DNA of 13,491 nucleotides from an uncultured Pirellulaceae bacterium (GCA_947258905.1 CAMYKF010000575.1:14655-28145); one strand, 5' to 3'; positions 1 to 7,883 are shown, counted from the first letter of the stretch. The notes: generated by a model not told the origin, from the sequence alone. Made by a program: numbers and translations.

Positions 1-2
1 CA

Positions 3-404
3 CAAAAGCATCCCAACCATTCCTACCTGCGGATGGCTCGTGACATCGCCATGACGCATCACGAGAAGTATGACGGGTCAGGCTATCCTCACGGTCTGGC
101 AGGCGAAGAGATCCCGCTGTGCGGTCGCATCGTGGCCCTGGCCGATGCCTATGACGCCCTGACCAGCAAACGCGTCTACAAGGACGCGATCGATCACGAA
201 AAATCAGTCCAGATTATTGTGGACGATACCGGCTCGCACTTTGATCCGGAAATCGTGGATGTGTTCCTCGACTGTGTGAATCAGTTCAATGAGATTCGAC
301 AGTCGTTTTGTGAAACCAAAAACCGCGGCCTGGCCCTGCATGATCCGTCGACCGTCGTGGCTGCCGAACCCGCCAGCCTGGCCGTCAATCCGTCGCCTCA
401 GTAA
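3..404 (+). CDS. HD-GYP domain cyclic-di-GMP phosphodiesterase, C-terminal part (5' end outside window)
   Basis: This is the C-terminal end of an HD-GYP protein, a family of metal-dependent hydrolases that degrade cyclic di-GMP. The frame is open from base 3 to the TAA at 402-404. Codons before the first ATG (33) read like normal domain sequence, so that ATG is internal and the gene starts off-window. Visible, numbering from the ATG at 33: a His-His pair followed by EKYDGSGYP (residues 9-19, the signature GYP), GRIVALADAYDALTSKR (31-47) with the family's distal metal-ligand Asp at 38, and GSHFDPEIVDVFL (67-79). Spacing from the His pair to that Asp (29) fits the family. The HD pair itself, and any receiver or sensor domain, lie upstream. 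A roughly 40-residue tail after the domain is Ala/Pro-rich and unrecognised. The gene converges on the methyltransferase gene with 60 bases between. Family confident; partner domains unknown. Confidence 0.9.
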   Translation, partial: QKHPNHSYLRMARDIAMTHHEKYDGSGYPHGLAGEEIPLCGRIVALADAYDALTSKRVYKDAIDHEKSVQIIVDDTGSHFDPEIVDVFLDCVNQFNEIRQSFCETKNRGLALHDPSTVVAAEPASLAVNPSPQ

Positions 405-464
405 CCGGTGTAGGCATTCAGCCTGTCGCGATGTGCTTGCCGGGTCGCGAGCGGCTTCTCTTGC

Positions 465-1502
465 TCAGGCGAATTGCTTCTGCAGAATCAGGAACAGCAC
501 ATTGCGGTGCTCTTCGCAGAACACGTTGATCTTGCCGATTTGAGATTGAGGAATCAGGGCCGTCATCTGCATCATTTGCAGACGGTCGCGGTAGATCAGA
601 TTCCAGTCCATCACCGCTTCCATGTATCCGATTCCCTCGATGTCTTCGAGAAAATTGGTCAGCACCAGCTGCCCGCCCGGCCGCAACATTTCAAACAGGT
701 TCCGCGCGAGCTTTTGCACCAGCGAATCACTCAGGTAATCCAGCAAACCGGAACTGTAGATCAGATCGAACTGGCCAAAATCAAAGCGGCCCGAGACAAC
801 GTCTCTGGCTGACGCCTGCAACGGCTCGACGCCAAACCGGCCGTAATCCCTGTCGATGACTTGCAGGCTTTCGGCATCGGAATCGATGGCCACCATGCGA
901 CCAAGTCGTCTTCGTATAACGGCTCGCGTGAATTCAGCTTCACGAAAATGCCCGGCTGCCAGCGACAAAACGTGGGGATGATCCATGGCATCGGCCACAT
1001 CATCGATCAGGGTAGCGATGCGGGCACGCCGCGTCTTGACACTTTCACAGGCCGACGAAAGCGTGGTCCAGCGGTGCAGTCGCTGTCCCACCCAGCTCAT
1101 GGGAGGCGTGGCCCAGTCATGCTCCGATCCGTAAATGAAATCCAGCAACACGGCGTCGCCGGCATAGCCACGCGGTTTTTGCCACGCCCGGGCGGTAAAC
1201 GCGTCTTCGTGCAAAATGCTCTGCAGGCGACTGGCCCGAAAACGCTCGACAAACTGTTGCCACTGGCCAGGCGTACAACGCTTGCGTCGCTCGGACAAAA
1301 CGCCGTAGATTTCCCGAACGGTGCGACCCACTTTTTCGTGGGAAAGATCGCGGTCAAGCAGACGACAGGTTGCCGCATCGGCAAACTTCAACACCGACTC
1401 ATCACTGGAGAGATCGAAATGCGGGCGCGGCAAGACGATGTGCGGCCCGTGATGCGTGGCCGGATGTGAAGTGGACGTATGATCGTTGGCTCGCCGGATC
1501 AT
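465..1502 (-). CDS. Class I SAM-dependent methyltransferase, PhcB-like (3-hydroxy fatty acid methyl ester synthesis family)
   Basis: A 345-residue protein with a helical N-terminal region followed by a Rossmann methyltransferase fold. Visible: AWQKPRGYAGD (about 106-116), which I associate with PhcB of Ralstonia and relatives; SAM motif I as HVLSLAAGHFRE (177-188) instead of a classic GxGxG; the acidic residue ending strand 2 in MVAIDSD (203-209); a motif around LIYSSGLLDYLSD (248-260); and LRPGGQLVLTNF (273-284) for strand 5. PhcB makes the diffusible signal 3-hydroxypalmitic acid methyl ester. Calling this a signal synthase is inference, because many proteins of this class have unknown substrates. 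The start is the only in-frame ATG ahead of the domain (1500-1502). No strong Shine-Dalgarno is seen, but a -35/-10 pair lies about 57 bases upstream. The gene is divergent from the giant sensor kinase and convergent with the HD-GYP gene. Methyltransferase confident; substrate not. Confidence 0.82.
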   Translation of the reverse strand: MIRRANDHTSTSHPATHHGPHIVLPRPHFDLSSDESVLKFADAATCRLLDRDLSHEKVGRTVREIYGVLSERRKRCTPGQWQQFVERFRASRLQSILHEDAFTARAWQKPRGYAGDAVLLDFIYGSEHDWATPPMSWVGQRLHRWTTLSSACESVKTRRARIATLIDDVADAMDHPHVLSLAAGHFREAEFTRAVIRRRLGRMVAIDSDAESLQVIDRDYGRFGVEPLQASARDVVSGRFDFGQFDLIYSSGLLDYLSDSLVQKLARNLFEMLRPGGQLVLTNFLEDIEGIGYMEAVMDWNLIYRDRLQMMQMTALIPQSQIGKINVFCEEHRNVLFLILQKQFA

Positions 1503-1558
1503 GCGCTGCGCGTCAAAGAAAAGAACAGGTGAAAACGTCTGGTTGATCAGGGGTTGTC

Positions 1559-1587
1559 ATGCTAGGTTCATCGACCGATTGCGTCAA
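1559..1587 (-). promoter_or_regulatory. Candidate sigma70-type promoter for the methyltransferase gene
   Basis: On the minus strand TTGACG (1582-1587, five of six to the -35 consensus) is separated by exactly 17 bases from TAGCAT (1559-1564, four of six to the -10 consensus). Transcription would start around 1551, giving a leader of about 50 bases before the ATG at 1502. The position and ideal spacing support it, but planctomycete promoters are poorly characterised and this is by-eye matching only. Confidence 0.42.
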
Positions 1588-1630
1588 ACTGGTTGAGTGA
1601 GTTCGTCGCTGGTCAAGGACGGTTCCGCGC

Positions 1631-1678
1631 GGTCTTCCCCAGCGGTTTGCCGGGGAGACCTTTCCTCACGCTGGGGAA
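1631..1678. repeat. Overlapping, mutually exclusive inverted repeats in the divergent intergenic region
   Basis: Two stems share one arm. Stem A pairs GGTCTTCCCC (1631-1640) with GGGGAGACC (1652-1660), nine pairs with one bulged T, and can continue inward through a GC step around the loop. Stem B is a perfect 10-base inverted repeat, TTCCCCAGCG (1635-1644) with CGCTGGGGAA (1669-1678), around a 24-base loop. The CCCC of 1637-1640 cannot be in both stems, so an RNA from this region could switch between two folds. No T-tract follows, so this is not a classic intrinsic terminator. It could also be an operator or a remnant of a repeat. Confidence 0.5.
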
Positions 1679-1843
1679 CACAATGCGAATTCCATTGCGA
1701 TTGCAGGCGCTTGTGCCCGCGTGCCCTGCGCTGCTGGCCCAACTATTTATCGACATGGAATCAAGACGGTCAGTAAAAAAAAATTATTGTCCCCACCGTT
1801 GTATTACTCCAATCGTTGCAATCCGCAGGTCCCTCAAATACGC

Positions 1844-1861
1844 GCTTGCCGAATAGCAAGC
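1844..1861. other. Small perfect hairpin in the leader region of the giant regulator
   Basis: GCTTGC (1844-1849) and GCAAGC (1856-1861) form a 6-base perfect stem with the 6-base loop CGAATA, about 120 bases upstream of the GTG start at 1980. There is no T-run. A stem this short can arise by chance, so its function is unclear. Confidence 0.25.
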
Positions 1862-1979
1862 CCTGTGCTGGCCGCGCGAAATGGACACCCGCCTGGCAGC
1901 AAAAAGCTAGGTTTTCGCGGGGTTTTGCCGTTGGCCCGTATGTTGCCCCTTTCCCGTATCTCAGGTTCGAGTCCCTTCC

Positions 1980-4169
1980 GTGGCGCTCAACAAAACCGAC
2001 ATCGAACAAAGTCTTTCTGCTGTTGCGCTGGAACAGTGGCTGCAGCTTTCGTGCGCGCATTCGTGTCAGACGCTGGTTTCACCTGGAGACGCGGATGACT
2101 CGCGCGTGTTGTGCAAGGAGTATGCACCGTCTGCAATCTCGTCGAATGCCAGTGTTCAGCAATTAGCCGCGCACATCGATAGTTTGCCCGAGTCACTTGA
2201 ACACTTTGCTGCCTTTCGACTGGTGAACGAGCAGGCGGGTCATCTGCGATTGTTTCGGCAATTCGTCGTGGGGACTCCACTGGCCCAATCCGGTACTCAT
2301 GAACTGGATCTGGACGGGCGGATTCGCATTGGCATTTCGCTGGCGATTTCGTTGCAGGAACTGCACGCGGCCGGATTGACGCATAACAATCTGAAACCGT
2401 CAAACGTAATCGTCGACGCCGCGCGCCGGGTAATTCTGGTCGACGGGGCTATTGACCTGGTGCGAACGGATCTGGATTTCGACGAACCCGATCCGCATCG
2501 GCAACAAGACACTGCCAGTGTTGATTACCAGTCTCCGGAATGCCTTGGACTCATTCGGGCCGGGATCGGACCGCCGTCCGATTTGTATTCGCTGGGTATC
2601 ATCCTGTTCGAGTTGTTAAGCGGCGCAGCTCCTTTTGCCGGCAAGGAACTGAGTGAAAGACTGCATTGCAAGGCGACATCGACTCCCCCGCCGATACGCA
2701 TACCCGGCAATCCGGTGCCCCGCGTACTGGAGCAACTCGTGCTTCGTCTGTTGCAGATTGACCCGGGTGACCGTTACCAGACCTGTGAGGCGGTCATTGC
2801 GGACTTGAGGAAAATTGAGGCTGAGTGGACCGCTGGCAACCACAACCCGGTCTTGCCATTGGGAACCCACGACATCCGGCAAACACTGGTCGAGCCAAAC
2901 CTTGTGGGGCGTCGTTCGGAACTGCAACAGCTGGCCGCGGAGATGTATGCCGCTCGCAAGGGGCAGTCGGGCGTGGTGGTTGTCGAAGCGGCATCGGGTG
3001 GAGGCAAATCTCAATTACTGGCCGAGTTGTCCGCCATGGCACGGCAATCCGGTTTCCGTGTGTTTGCGGCAATGTGTTCCCAGCAGCAAGTGGGACGCGA
3101 ATCATCCTGCCTTTTCGACCTGGACCGGCAATTGGCAGCGGCCTGTGCCAGCGATGCACTTCTTGCGTCGCTGATTCAAAAGAAAATGCAACACGACAAG
3201 GACTCGCTGGCCATTGCCTTTCCCACGATGTGTGAAGTCTTCGGATGGAAACCCGGTGAGTCGGGCCCGGAGGCGTTTGGACAAGCACGGGTGACAGGGG
3301 CAGTGTGCCGATTGCTGGAACTGCTGGGTGAAGGCAATCGTGCTTGTCTGATCCTGCTGGACGATTGCCAATGGATTGATGAATCAGCCGAAAAACTGCT
3401 CACCGCCTGGAAGAAACGCGTGGTGAATCGCAAGGACCAGCCGCTCAATGTCGTGTTTGCGGTGGCCTTTCGCAGCGATGAAGTATCCACGTTAAGCTCC
3501 CTGCGCCAGCTGGACCCTACCACCTGGTTGCGACTGGAGCAGATGGCCGATCACGATATCCGGGGAATTGCCCTGTCGATGGCTGGCCGCTTGCCGGACC
3601 ATGTACTGCACATCGTCACGCGCATGGCCGGAGGCAGTCCGTTTATGGCAACGGCGCTGGTACGCGGCATGTTTGAGACCGGGGCTATTCGACCGTCACC
3701 CGCGGGCTGGACCGTTGATCGCGATGAACTGTCAGAATTGCAATCTTCAACCGATGCCGGTCGCGTGCTGGCCCGCCGCATCGATTTACTGCCCCAGGCA
3801 CTCATCCGATTTCTCACGGCAGGCGCGATTCTGGGCAAGTCATTCCATCTGGACGTGGCTCGCCGTCTGATCCAGGCTCCCGACAAGTGCTGGCGTCAGG
3901 CGGAAAGCAAGAATTTGATCTGGGTCGATCTGCAAACGGGCAAATGTCATTTTGTACATGACCAAATCCGCGCAGCCTTGCTGAAACAACTGAATGAGCA
4001 ACAAACCCGGCAGCTGCACTTCGCGGCGGCTTGCCTGTTCGCCGACTCGGCGGAACCAGAAAGCCTTGCCGTTCGCCCTGGAAGCGGCGACCCTGGCACG
4101 AAAGGCCTTTGCCCTGGATGTGGCCCAGCAACAATACGAAATCGCCAGGCGGGGCCGACCGGAAGATGA
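1980..4169 (+). CDS. N-terminal half of a giant regulator: (pseudo)kinase domain plus AAA-type ATPase domain; reading frame broken before TPR region
   Basis: The frame opens after a TAG at 1908-1910, and the first usable start is the GTG at 1980, with no clear Shine-Dalgarno. Residues about 1-285 are a Ser/Thr-kinase fold: candidate ATP Lys46 in VLCKEY, HNNLKPSN (135-142), VDGAID for the DFG region (Asp155), SPE (185-187), SDLYSLG (Asp201) and the late Arg265. The HRD catalytic Asp is Asn137, and no glycine-rich loop is seen near residues 30-40, so kinase activity is doubtful. Residues about 308-670 are a STAND/AAA_16-like ATPase: VGRRSELQQL (309-318), Walker A ending GGGKS (340-344) and Walker B LILLDDCQW (457-465). 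Family relatives continue directly into TPR repeats, GAF and histidine kinase. Here the natural sequence stops near residue 693, and the last 36 codons look like out-of-frame translation. The 3' half follows in the +1 frame. Confidence 0.85.
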   Translation: MALNKTDIEQSLSAVALEQWLQLSCAHSCQTLVSPGDADDSRVLCKEYAPSAISSNASVQQLAAHIDSLPESLEHFAAFRLVNEQAGHLRLFRQFVVGTPLAQSGTHELDLDGRIRIGISLAISLQELHAAGLTHNNLKPSNVIVDAARRVILVDGAIDLVRTDLDFDEPDPHRQQDTASVDYQSPECLGLIRAGIGPPSDLYSLGIILFELLSGAAPFAGKELSERLHCKATSTPPPIRIPGNPVPRVLEQLVLRLLQIDPGDRYQTCEAVIADLRKIEAEWTAGNHNPVLPLGTHDIRQTLVEPNLVGRRSELQQLAAEMYAARKGQSGVVVVEAASGGGKSQLLAELSAMARQSGFRVFAAMCSQQQVGRESSCLFDLDRQLAAACASDALLASLIQKKMQHDKDSLAIAFPTMCEVFGWKPGESGPEAFGQARVTGAVCRLLELLGEGNRACLILLDDCQWIDESAEKLLTAWKKRVVNRKDQPLNVVFAVAFRSDEVSTLSSLRQLDPTTWLRLEQMADHDIRGIALSMAGRLPDHVLHIVTRMAGGSPFMATALVRGMFETGAIRPSPAGWTVDRDELSELQSSTDAGRVLARRIDLLPQALIRFLTAGAILGKSFHLDVARRLIQAPDKCWRQAESKNLIWVDLQTGKCHFVHDQIRAALLKQLNEQQTRQLHFAAACLFADSAEPESLAVRPGSGDPGTKGLCPGCGPATIRNRQAGPTGR

Positions 4170-7100
4170 ACACACCCGGTTTCTGATCCATCAGGGGCTG
4201 GGAGAAATTCTCATGTTGCGGGGGCACTATGACGCTGCCGCCGAAGCGCTGGAGCAGGCGGCCAGGCTGGCATGCGACGAGCACCAGCAGGCAGAGATCG
4301 CCTGTCAGCGGGGCCAACTGGCTTTCAAACGCGGTGATATGGAAGCGGCGACGCTGCTGCTGGAAAGCGCCTTTGAAAAGCTTGGCAAATGGATTCCGCG
4401 TTCGCCCGTGATGGTGGGCCTGTTGTTTCTGTGGGAAACCATCGTGCAGGTTGGCCATTCACTCCTGCCCGGTTTGTTCGTAGGTCGCAAGCAACGCCAT
4501 CCCAGCCAGCGTGAATCCTTTGAACTGCATCTGCTCAGCCGTTATGCACACGCCTGCTGGTTTGCCCGCAACAAGGTACGCTGTCTGTGTTTCCATCTGC
4601 GGAGCATGAATCAGGCAGAAGGGTACTTGCCCTCTCCCGAGCTGGCACAGGCGTGGTCGGACCATGCTCCTGCCATGAGTCTGGTTCCGCTGACCCGCCG
4701 CGGGATTCGCTACGCCAAACGCTCGCTGGCCATGCGCAAAAAGCTGAGAGATACATGGGGGCAGGGCCAAGCGCTGAATTACCTGGGGATTGTGCTGTAC
4801 TCGGCTGCCAGATTTGAGGAATGCATCAAGACCAGTCGTCGGGCCGTCGAGTTGCTGGAACGCACCGGCGACTACTGGGAAATGCATATGGCCCGGTATC
4901 AGATCGCGGCATCCCTGTATCAACTGGGCGACCTGGAAGCCGCCCGCCAGGAAGCCATGGTATTGCACCAGTCGGGACTGGACCTCGGCGATCATCAGGC
5001 TTCAGCGATCAGTCTGGATATCTGGGCGCGAGCCGCATTGGGCCAACCCGATAGCAGTGTTTTTGAAACCGAATTGATGCGCCGACGCATTGACACCCAA
5101 GGCACGGCCCAGTTGCTGCTGGGCAAGGGCGTACATCTGATTGGTTGCGGAAAAATTGATGAGGCCGCCAACACCTTCAAGCGTGCCTTGCGCATCGCCC
5201 GCCCATCGGGTCATCGCAATGTGTATGTGTGGGGCAATTACGCGTGGCTGGCTACGGCACTGCGCTGTCAGGCCGAAAACACGGCGGCCTATCATCCTCA
5301 ACTGAAAGCCCGCTTGCTGGCCGTGTCGCAAAAATACGCGCGACGCATGCTGTTGTTGTCGTGGCCGTCGCGGCATTATGCGCCGCATGCCTTGCGCGAA
5401 CTGGCCCTGACCACTGCCATGCAGGGCAACGTCAGCCGTGCCGACCTGTACGTAAAAAAATCGATTCGCATCTGTCGCGAACTGGGCATGGCCTATGAAG
5501 AACGCCTGTCACAGCTGGCCGATCGCATTATCAATACCCGCAGCCACACCGCCGAGCAGCACGAACAGCTGTTCGAGAGCACAGAAAACGCCAAACTGAT
5601 TTTCCCGGCTGGCAACAGCCCCCTGGTCACCCATCCCCTGCAACGCGAGACGGTTTCGCTGGCGGACCGTTTTAACCGAATCATGGTCTCTGGACGTGAT
5701 ATCGCCTCGGGGCTGGATGAAAAGGCCATTCTGGAAAAGGTCGAAAACTCCGCAGCGCTGTTGCTGCGTGGCCAGCGCAGCATGGTGCTCAAGACCACCA
5801 TGTCCGATGACGGACTGCAACTGGTGGTGGACCGGGAACAGATGCTGGCCCAGGATGAACACACGATTGCCCGCGATGCCATTCACTCGGGAAAAACCAT
5901 CACCCTGCAAGAGCGTCAACGTGCCGGCATGCGGACCGATGCCTCGTCCCGCAAGTCGATTCTCGCGGCGCCTATCTATGTGCGGGGCAATATCCACTCC
6001 TGCCTGCTGATCGTCCATGACCACATTCCCGGTCTGTTCAACAAAACCGAGGAAAAGCTCGCCGACTTTGTCACTACGATTGCGGGGGCGGCACTGGAGA
6101 ATGCCGATGGATTCGCCAGACTGCAACAACTTAACGACGAACTGGAACGACGCGTCGACCGGCGGACTGCCACGCTGCAGCAACGGGCGCGCGAACTGGG
6201 GATCGCCAACAGCCGCCTCACCCAGGTAGCCCGCGACCTGACCGATGCCCAGGAAGAACTGACGGCCGCCAAGGAACGTGTCGAGGAGGCCAGCCAGGCA
6301 AAAAGCGAGTTCCTGGCCACCATGAGCCACGAAATCCGCACACCCATGAACGCCGTTATCGGCATGACCGACCTGTGCATGGAAACCGGAGTCGACGAGG
6401 TGCAGCGTGGGTATCTGGAAGTCGTCAAATCATCAGCCCGTTCGCTGCTGCGTTTGCTCAACGATATTCTGGATCTGTCCAAGATCGAAGCCAACCGAAT
6501 GGAACTGGAGTCAATTCCATTCAACGTGCGCCGGGTCGCCGAGGATGCCTGTGATTTGCTGAGTATCAATGCCTTCCAGAAGAACCTCGATATTACCTGC
6601 CGCATTCGCCCTGATGTCCCGGCAAAATTGACGGGCGACCCGGGCCGATTGCAGCAGATTCTCATCAACCTGATCGGCAACGCCATCAAATTTACTTCGC
6701 GGGGCGAAATCCAGGTCGATGTGCAAACGGTATCGTCACCCGACAAGCAACGCGCGCGTTTGCGGTTTTCCGTTCGCGATACCGGGCCGGGTATTCCCGA
6801 AGACAAGGTCGGACTGATTTTTGAATCGTTCCGTCAGGCCGACAGCTCGACCACGCGACGCTATGGCGGCAGCGGACTGGGACTCAGCATTTGCGCACGG
6901 TTTGTGGAAATGATGAACGGTCGTATCTGGGTCGACAGCCAGCCGGGCGAGGGAAGCGTCTTCCGCTTTATTGCCGAATTTGGCCCGACCTCCGACGACA
7001 TTACGCATCCGTGCACGGTGCTGGGCCAGACGACTTTTCATGTATGCATGGATAACCAATTTGCAGCTGCAACCTGTATGGAACTGCTGGGCGAGTGGTA

Positions 7101-7848
7101 TCCGCGAGCCTGCGTCGAACGTGTCAGTCGCCAACAGGCACTGGATTCGCTGGCCGCAACGCCTGCACCATGCGAATACCTGTTAATCGATCTCAACAAC
7201 GAACCCGAAAATGAACTGCTGATTCAACGCCTCGCAGACCTCGATGAATCGCAAGCTGTAAAGGTCATTGGGATATTTCGCAAGGACCAGCCGCAAGTCA
7301 TGGATCGCATCGCGGCCTCCCGCCAAATTCAGCTGATTAGCCGCCCCGTGCGGCAACGCTACCTGATCAACGCCATCAATACGCTGGCTGGCCGTTCGAA
7401 TTCAGGAGGCGAGGATGCGTCGGGGCAATCCCCGGGAACGCCGGCCGAATTGCCCTCGCTGAATATTTTGCTGGCCGAAGACGTCGACTTGAACGCCCAG
7501 ATCGCCACCAACTATCTGGAACGCATGGGCCACAACGTGACGGTTGCCGAAAACGGACTGGCGGCGTTGCTCGCCTGCGAATCCAACGACTACGACGCCA
7601 TCCTTATGGATATCGAGATGCCCGAAATGGATGGTCTGGAAACCACACGGGAACTTCGCAAAAAGGAACAGGGGCAGCCGCCCGTTCCCATCATTGCCAT
7701 GACCGCTCATGCCCTGTCGGAAATCCACGAACAATGCCTGGAAGCCGGCATGGACGATTACATCACCAAACCGCTCGAACCGGAAAAACTGCTGGACATT
7801 CTGTGCAAGTTGACCGCCACGGCCATCGATCCTCCGGAAGAGTTTTGA
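3994..7848 (+). CDS. C-terminal part of the giant regulator: TPR repeats, GAF, hybrid histidine kinase, degenerate receiver, receiver
   Basis: The reading frame nominally starts at the ATG at 3994, but its first 22 codons are out-of-frame sequence of the preceding ORF; natural protein begins near 4060. Positions are from the ATG at 3994. Residues about 23-525 are helical TPR-like repeats. A GAF-like sensor domain is at about 579-703, then a coiled coil (708-773). The HisKA H-box FLATMSHEIRTPMNAVIGM has phospho-acceptor His779. The HATPase has NLIGNAIKF (N box), RDTGPGIPED and YGGSGLGLS. A degenerate receiver follows (about 1013-1133), then a canonical receiver (about 1157-1279) with LLAEDVDLN, phospho-acceptor Asp1206 in ILMDIEMP, AMTAHA and ITKPLEP. 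No membrane segment is obvious, so it is probably a cytoplasmic sensor. ATPase/TPR regions of this class usually sense ligands or partners; the signal is unknown. The divergent PhcB-like gene hints at a PhcS-like role, which is speculation. It ends at a TGA at 7846-7848. Confidence 0.9.
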   Translation: MSNKPGSCTSRRLACSPTRRNQKALPFALEAATLARKAFALDVAQQQYEIARRGRPEDEHTRFLIHQGLGEILMLRGHYDAAAEALEQAARLACDEHQQAEIACQRGQLAFKRGDMEAATLLLESAFEKLGKWIPRSPVMVGLLFLWETIVQVGHSLLPGLFVGRKQRHPSQRESFELHLLSRYAHACWFARNKVRCLCFHLRSMNQAEGYLPSPELAQAWSDHAPAMSLVPLTRRGIRYAKRSLAMRKKLRDTWGQGQALNYLGIVLYSAARFEECIKTSRRAVELLERTGDYWEMHMARYQIAASLYQLGDLEAARQEAMVLHQSGLDLGDHQASAISLDIWARAALGQPDSSVFETELMRRRIDTQGTAQLLLGKGVHLIGCGKIDEAANTFKRALRIARPSGHRNVYVWGNYAWLATALRCQAENTAAYHPQLKARLLAVSQKYARRMLLLSWPSRHYAPHALRELALTTAMQGNVSRADLYVKKSIRICRELGMAYEERLSQLADRIINTRSHTAEQHEQLFESTENAKLIFPAGNSPLVTHPLQRETVSLADRFNRIMVSGRDIASGLDEKAILEKVENSAALLLRGQRSMVLKTTMSDDGLQLVVDREQMLAQDEHTIARDAIHSGKTITLQERQRAGMRTDASSRKSILAAPIYVRGNIHSCLLIVHDHIPGLFNKTEEKLADFVTTIAGAALENADGFARLQQLNDELERRVDRRTATLQQRARELGIANSRLTQVARDLTDAQEELTAAKERVEEASQAKSEFLATMSHEIRTPMNAVIGMTDLCMETGVDEVQRGYLEVVKSSARSLLRLLNDILDLSKIEANRMELESIPFNVRRVAEDACDLLSINAFQKNLDITCRIRPDVPAKLTGDPGRLQQILINLIGNAIKFTSRGEIQVDVQTVSSPDKQRARLRFSVRDTGPGIPEDKVGLIFESFRQADSSTTRRYGGSGLGLSICARFVEMMNGRIWVDSQPGEGSVFRFIAEFGPTSDDITHPCTVLGQTTFHVCMDNQFAAATCMELLGEWYPRACVERVSRQQALDSLAATPAPCEYLLIDLNNEPENELLIQRLADLDESQAVKVIGIFRKDQPQVMDRIAASRQIQLISRPVRQRYLINAINTLAGRSNSGGEDASGQSPGTPAELPSLNILLAEDVDLNAQIATNYLERMGHNVTVAENGLAALLACESNDYDAILMDIEMPEMDGLETTRELRKKEQGQPPVPIIAMTAHALSEIHEQCLEAGMDDYITKPLEPEKLLDILCKLTATAIDPPEEF
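4054..4066 (+). other. Frameshift junction between the two halves of the giant regulator
   Basis: Homology-like sequence runs in one frame up to ADSAEP (codons ending at 4058) and resumes one frame over as KALPFALEAA from 4060 (AAA GCC TTG CCG). Skipping one base (G4059) joins ATPase and TPR regions smoothly. The two frames otherwise overlap for 176 bases (3994-4169) without either looking natural across the whole stretch. Possible causes are a sequencing or assembly indel, a true inactivating mutation, or programmed +1 frameshifting. There is only a short AAA here and no obvious slippery site or downstream pseudoknot. The exact base cannot be fixed from this sequence alone. Confidence 0.72.
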
Positions 7849-7883
7849 CTACAGCGGATTTCAAACCCAATCTGATGATTTGC

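Larger units (their letters stand above)
1503..1979. other. Divergent intergenic region (477 bases) between methyltransferase and giant regulator
   Basis: No convincing gene was seen. Short reading frames here (for example 1593-1856) have no recognisable domains and no ribosome-binding site. The region holds the candidate minus-strand promoter (1559-1587), two overlapping inverted repeats (1631-1678), a short palindromic stretch around GAATTC (1681-1697), a run of nine A residues at 1775-1783 in an AT-rich patch, and a small perfect hairpin (1844-1861). No clear -35/-10 pair for the plus-strand gene was found. Its size fits a shared regulatory region for the two divergent genes. Confidence 0.6.

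Noticed and set aside
405..464. Possible shared terminator between the HD-GYP and methyltransferase genes
   Set aside because: Only short, self-complementary TCGCGA-type pieces are present; no convincing stem with a T-tract on either strand.
861..1469. 202-codon open frame antisense to the methyltransferase gene
   Set aside because: The opposite strand carries the recognisable SAM-binding motifs; this frame has none.
1593..1856. Possible 87-codon gene in the divergent intergenic region
   Set aside because: No ribosome-binding site, no recognisable domain, and it runs across the inverted repeats and AT-rich patch; most likely a chance open frame.
1964..1975. GGTTCGAGTCCC resembling a tRNA T-loop, just upstream of the GTG start
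   Set aside because: The flanking bases do not form the 5-base T stem (only two pairs), and no D-arm, anticodon arm or acceptor stem can be built upstream. Chance match; no tRNA called.
3814..4458. 214-codon minus-strand frame spanning the frameshift junction, considered as a separate gene explaining the break
   Set aside because: Its translation has no recognisable features, whereas the plus strand carries ATPase and TPR sequence on both sides.
5509..6330. 273-codon open frame antisense to the histidine kinase gene
   Set aside because: It lies wholly opposite clear GAF and coiled-coil coding sequence and its translation shows no domain; a by-product of GC-rich codon use.
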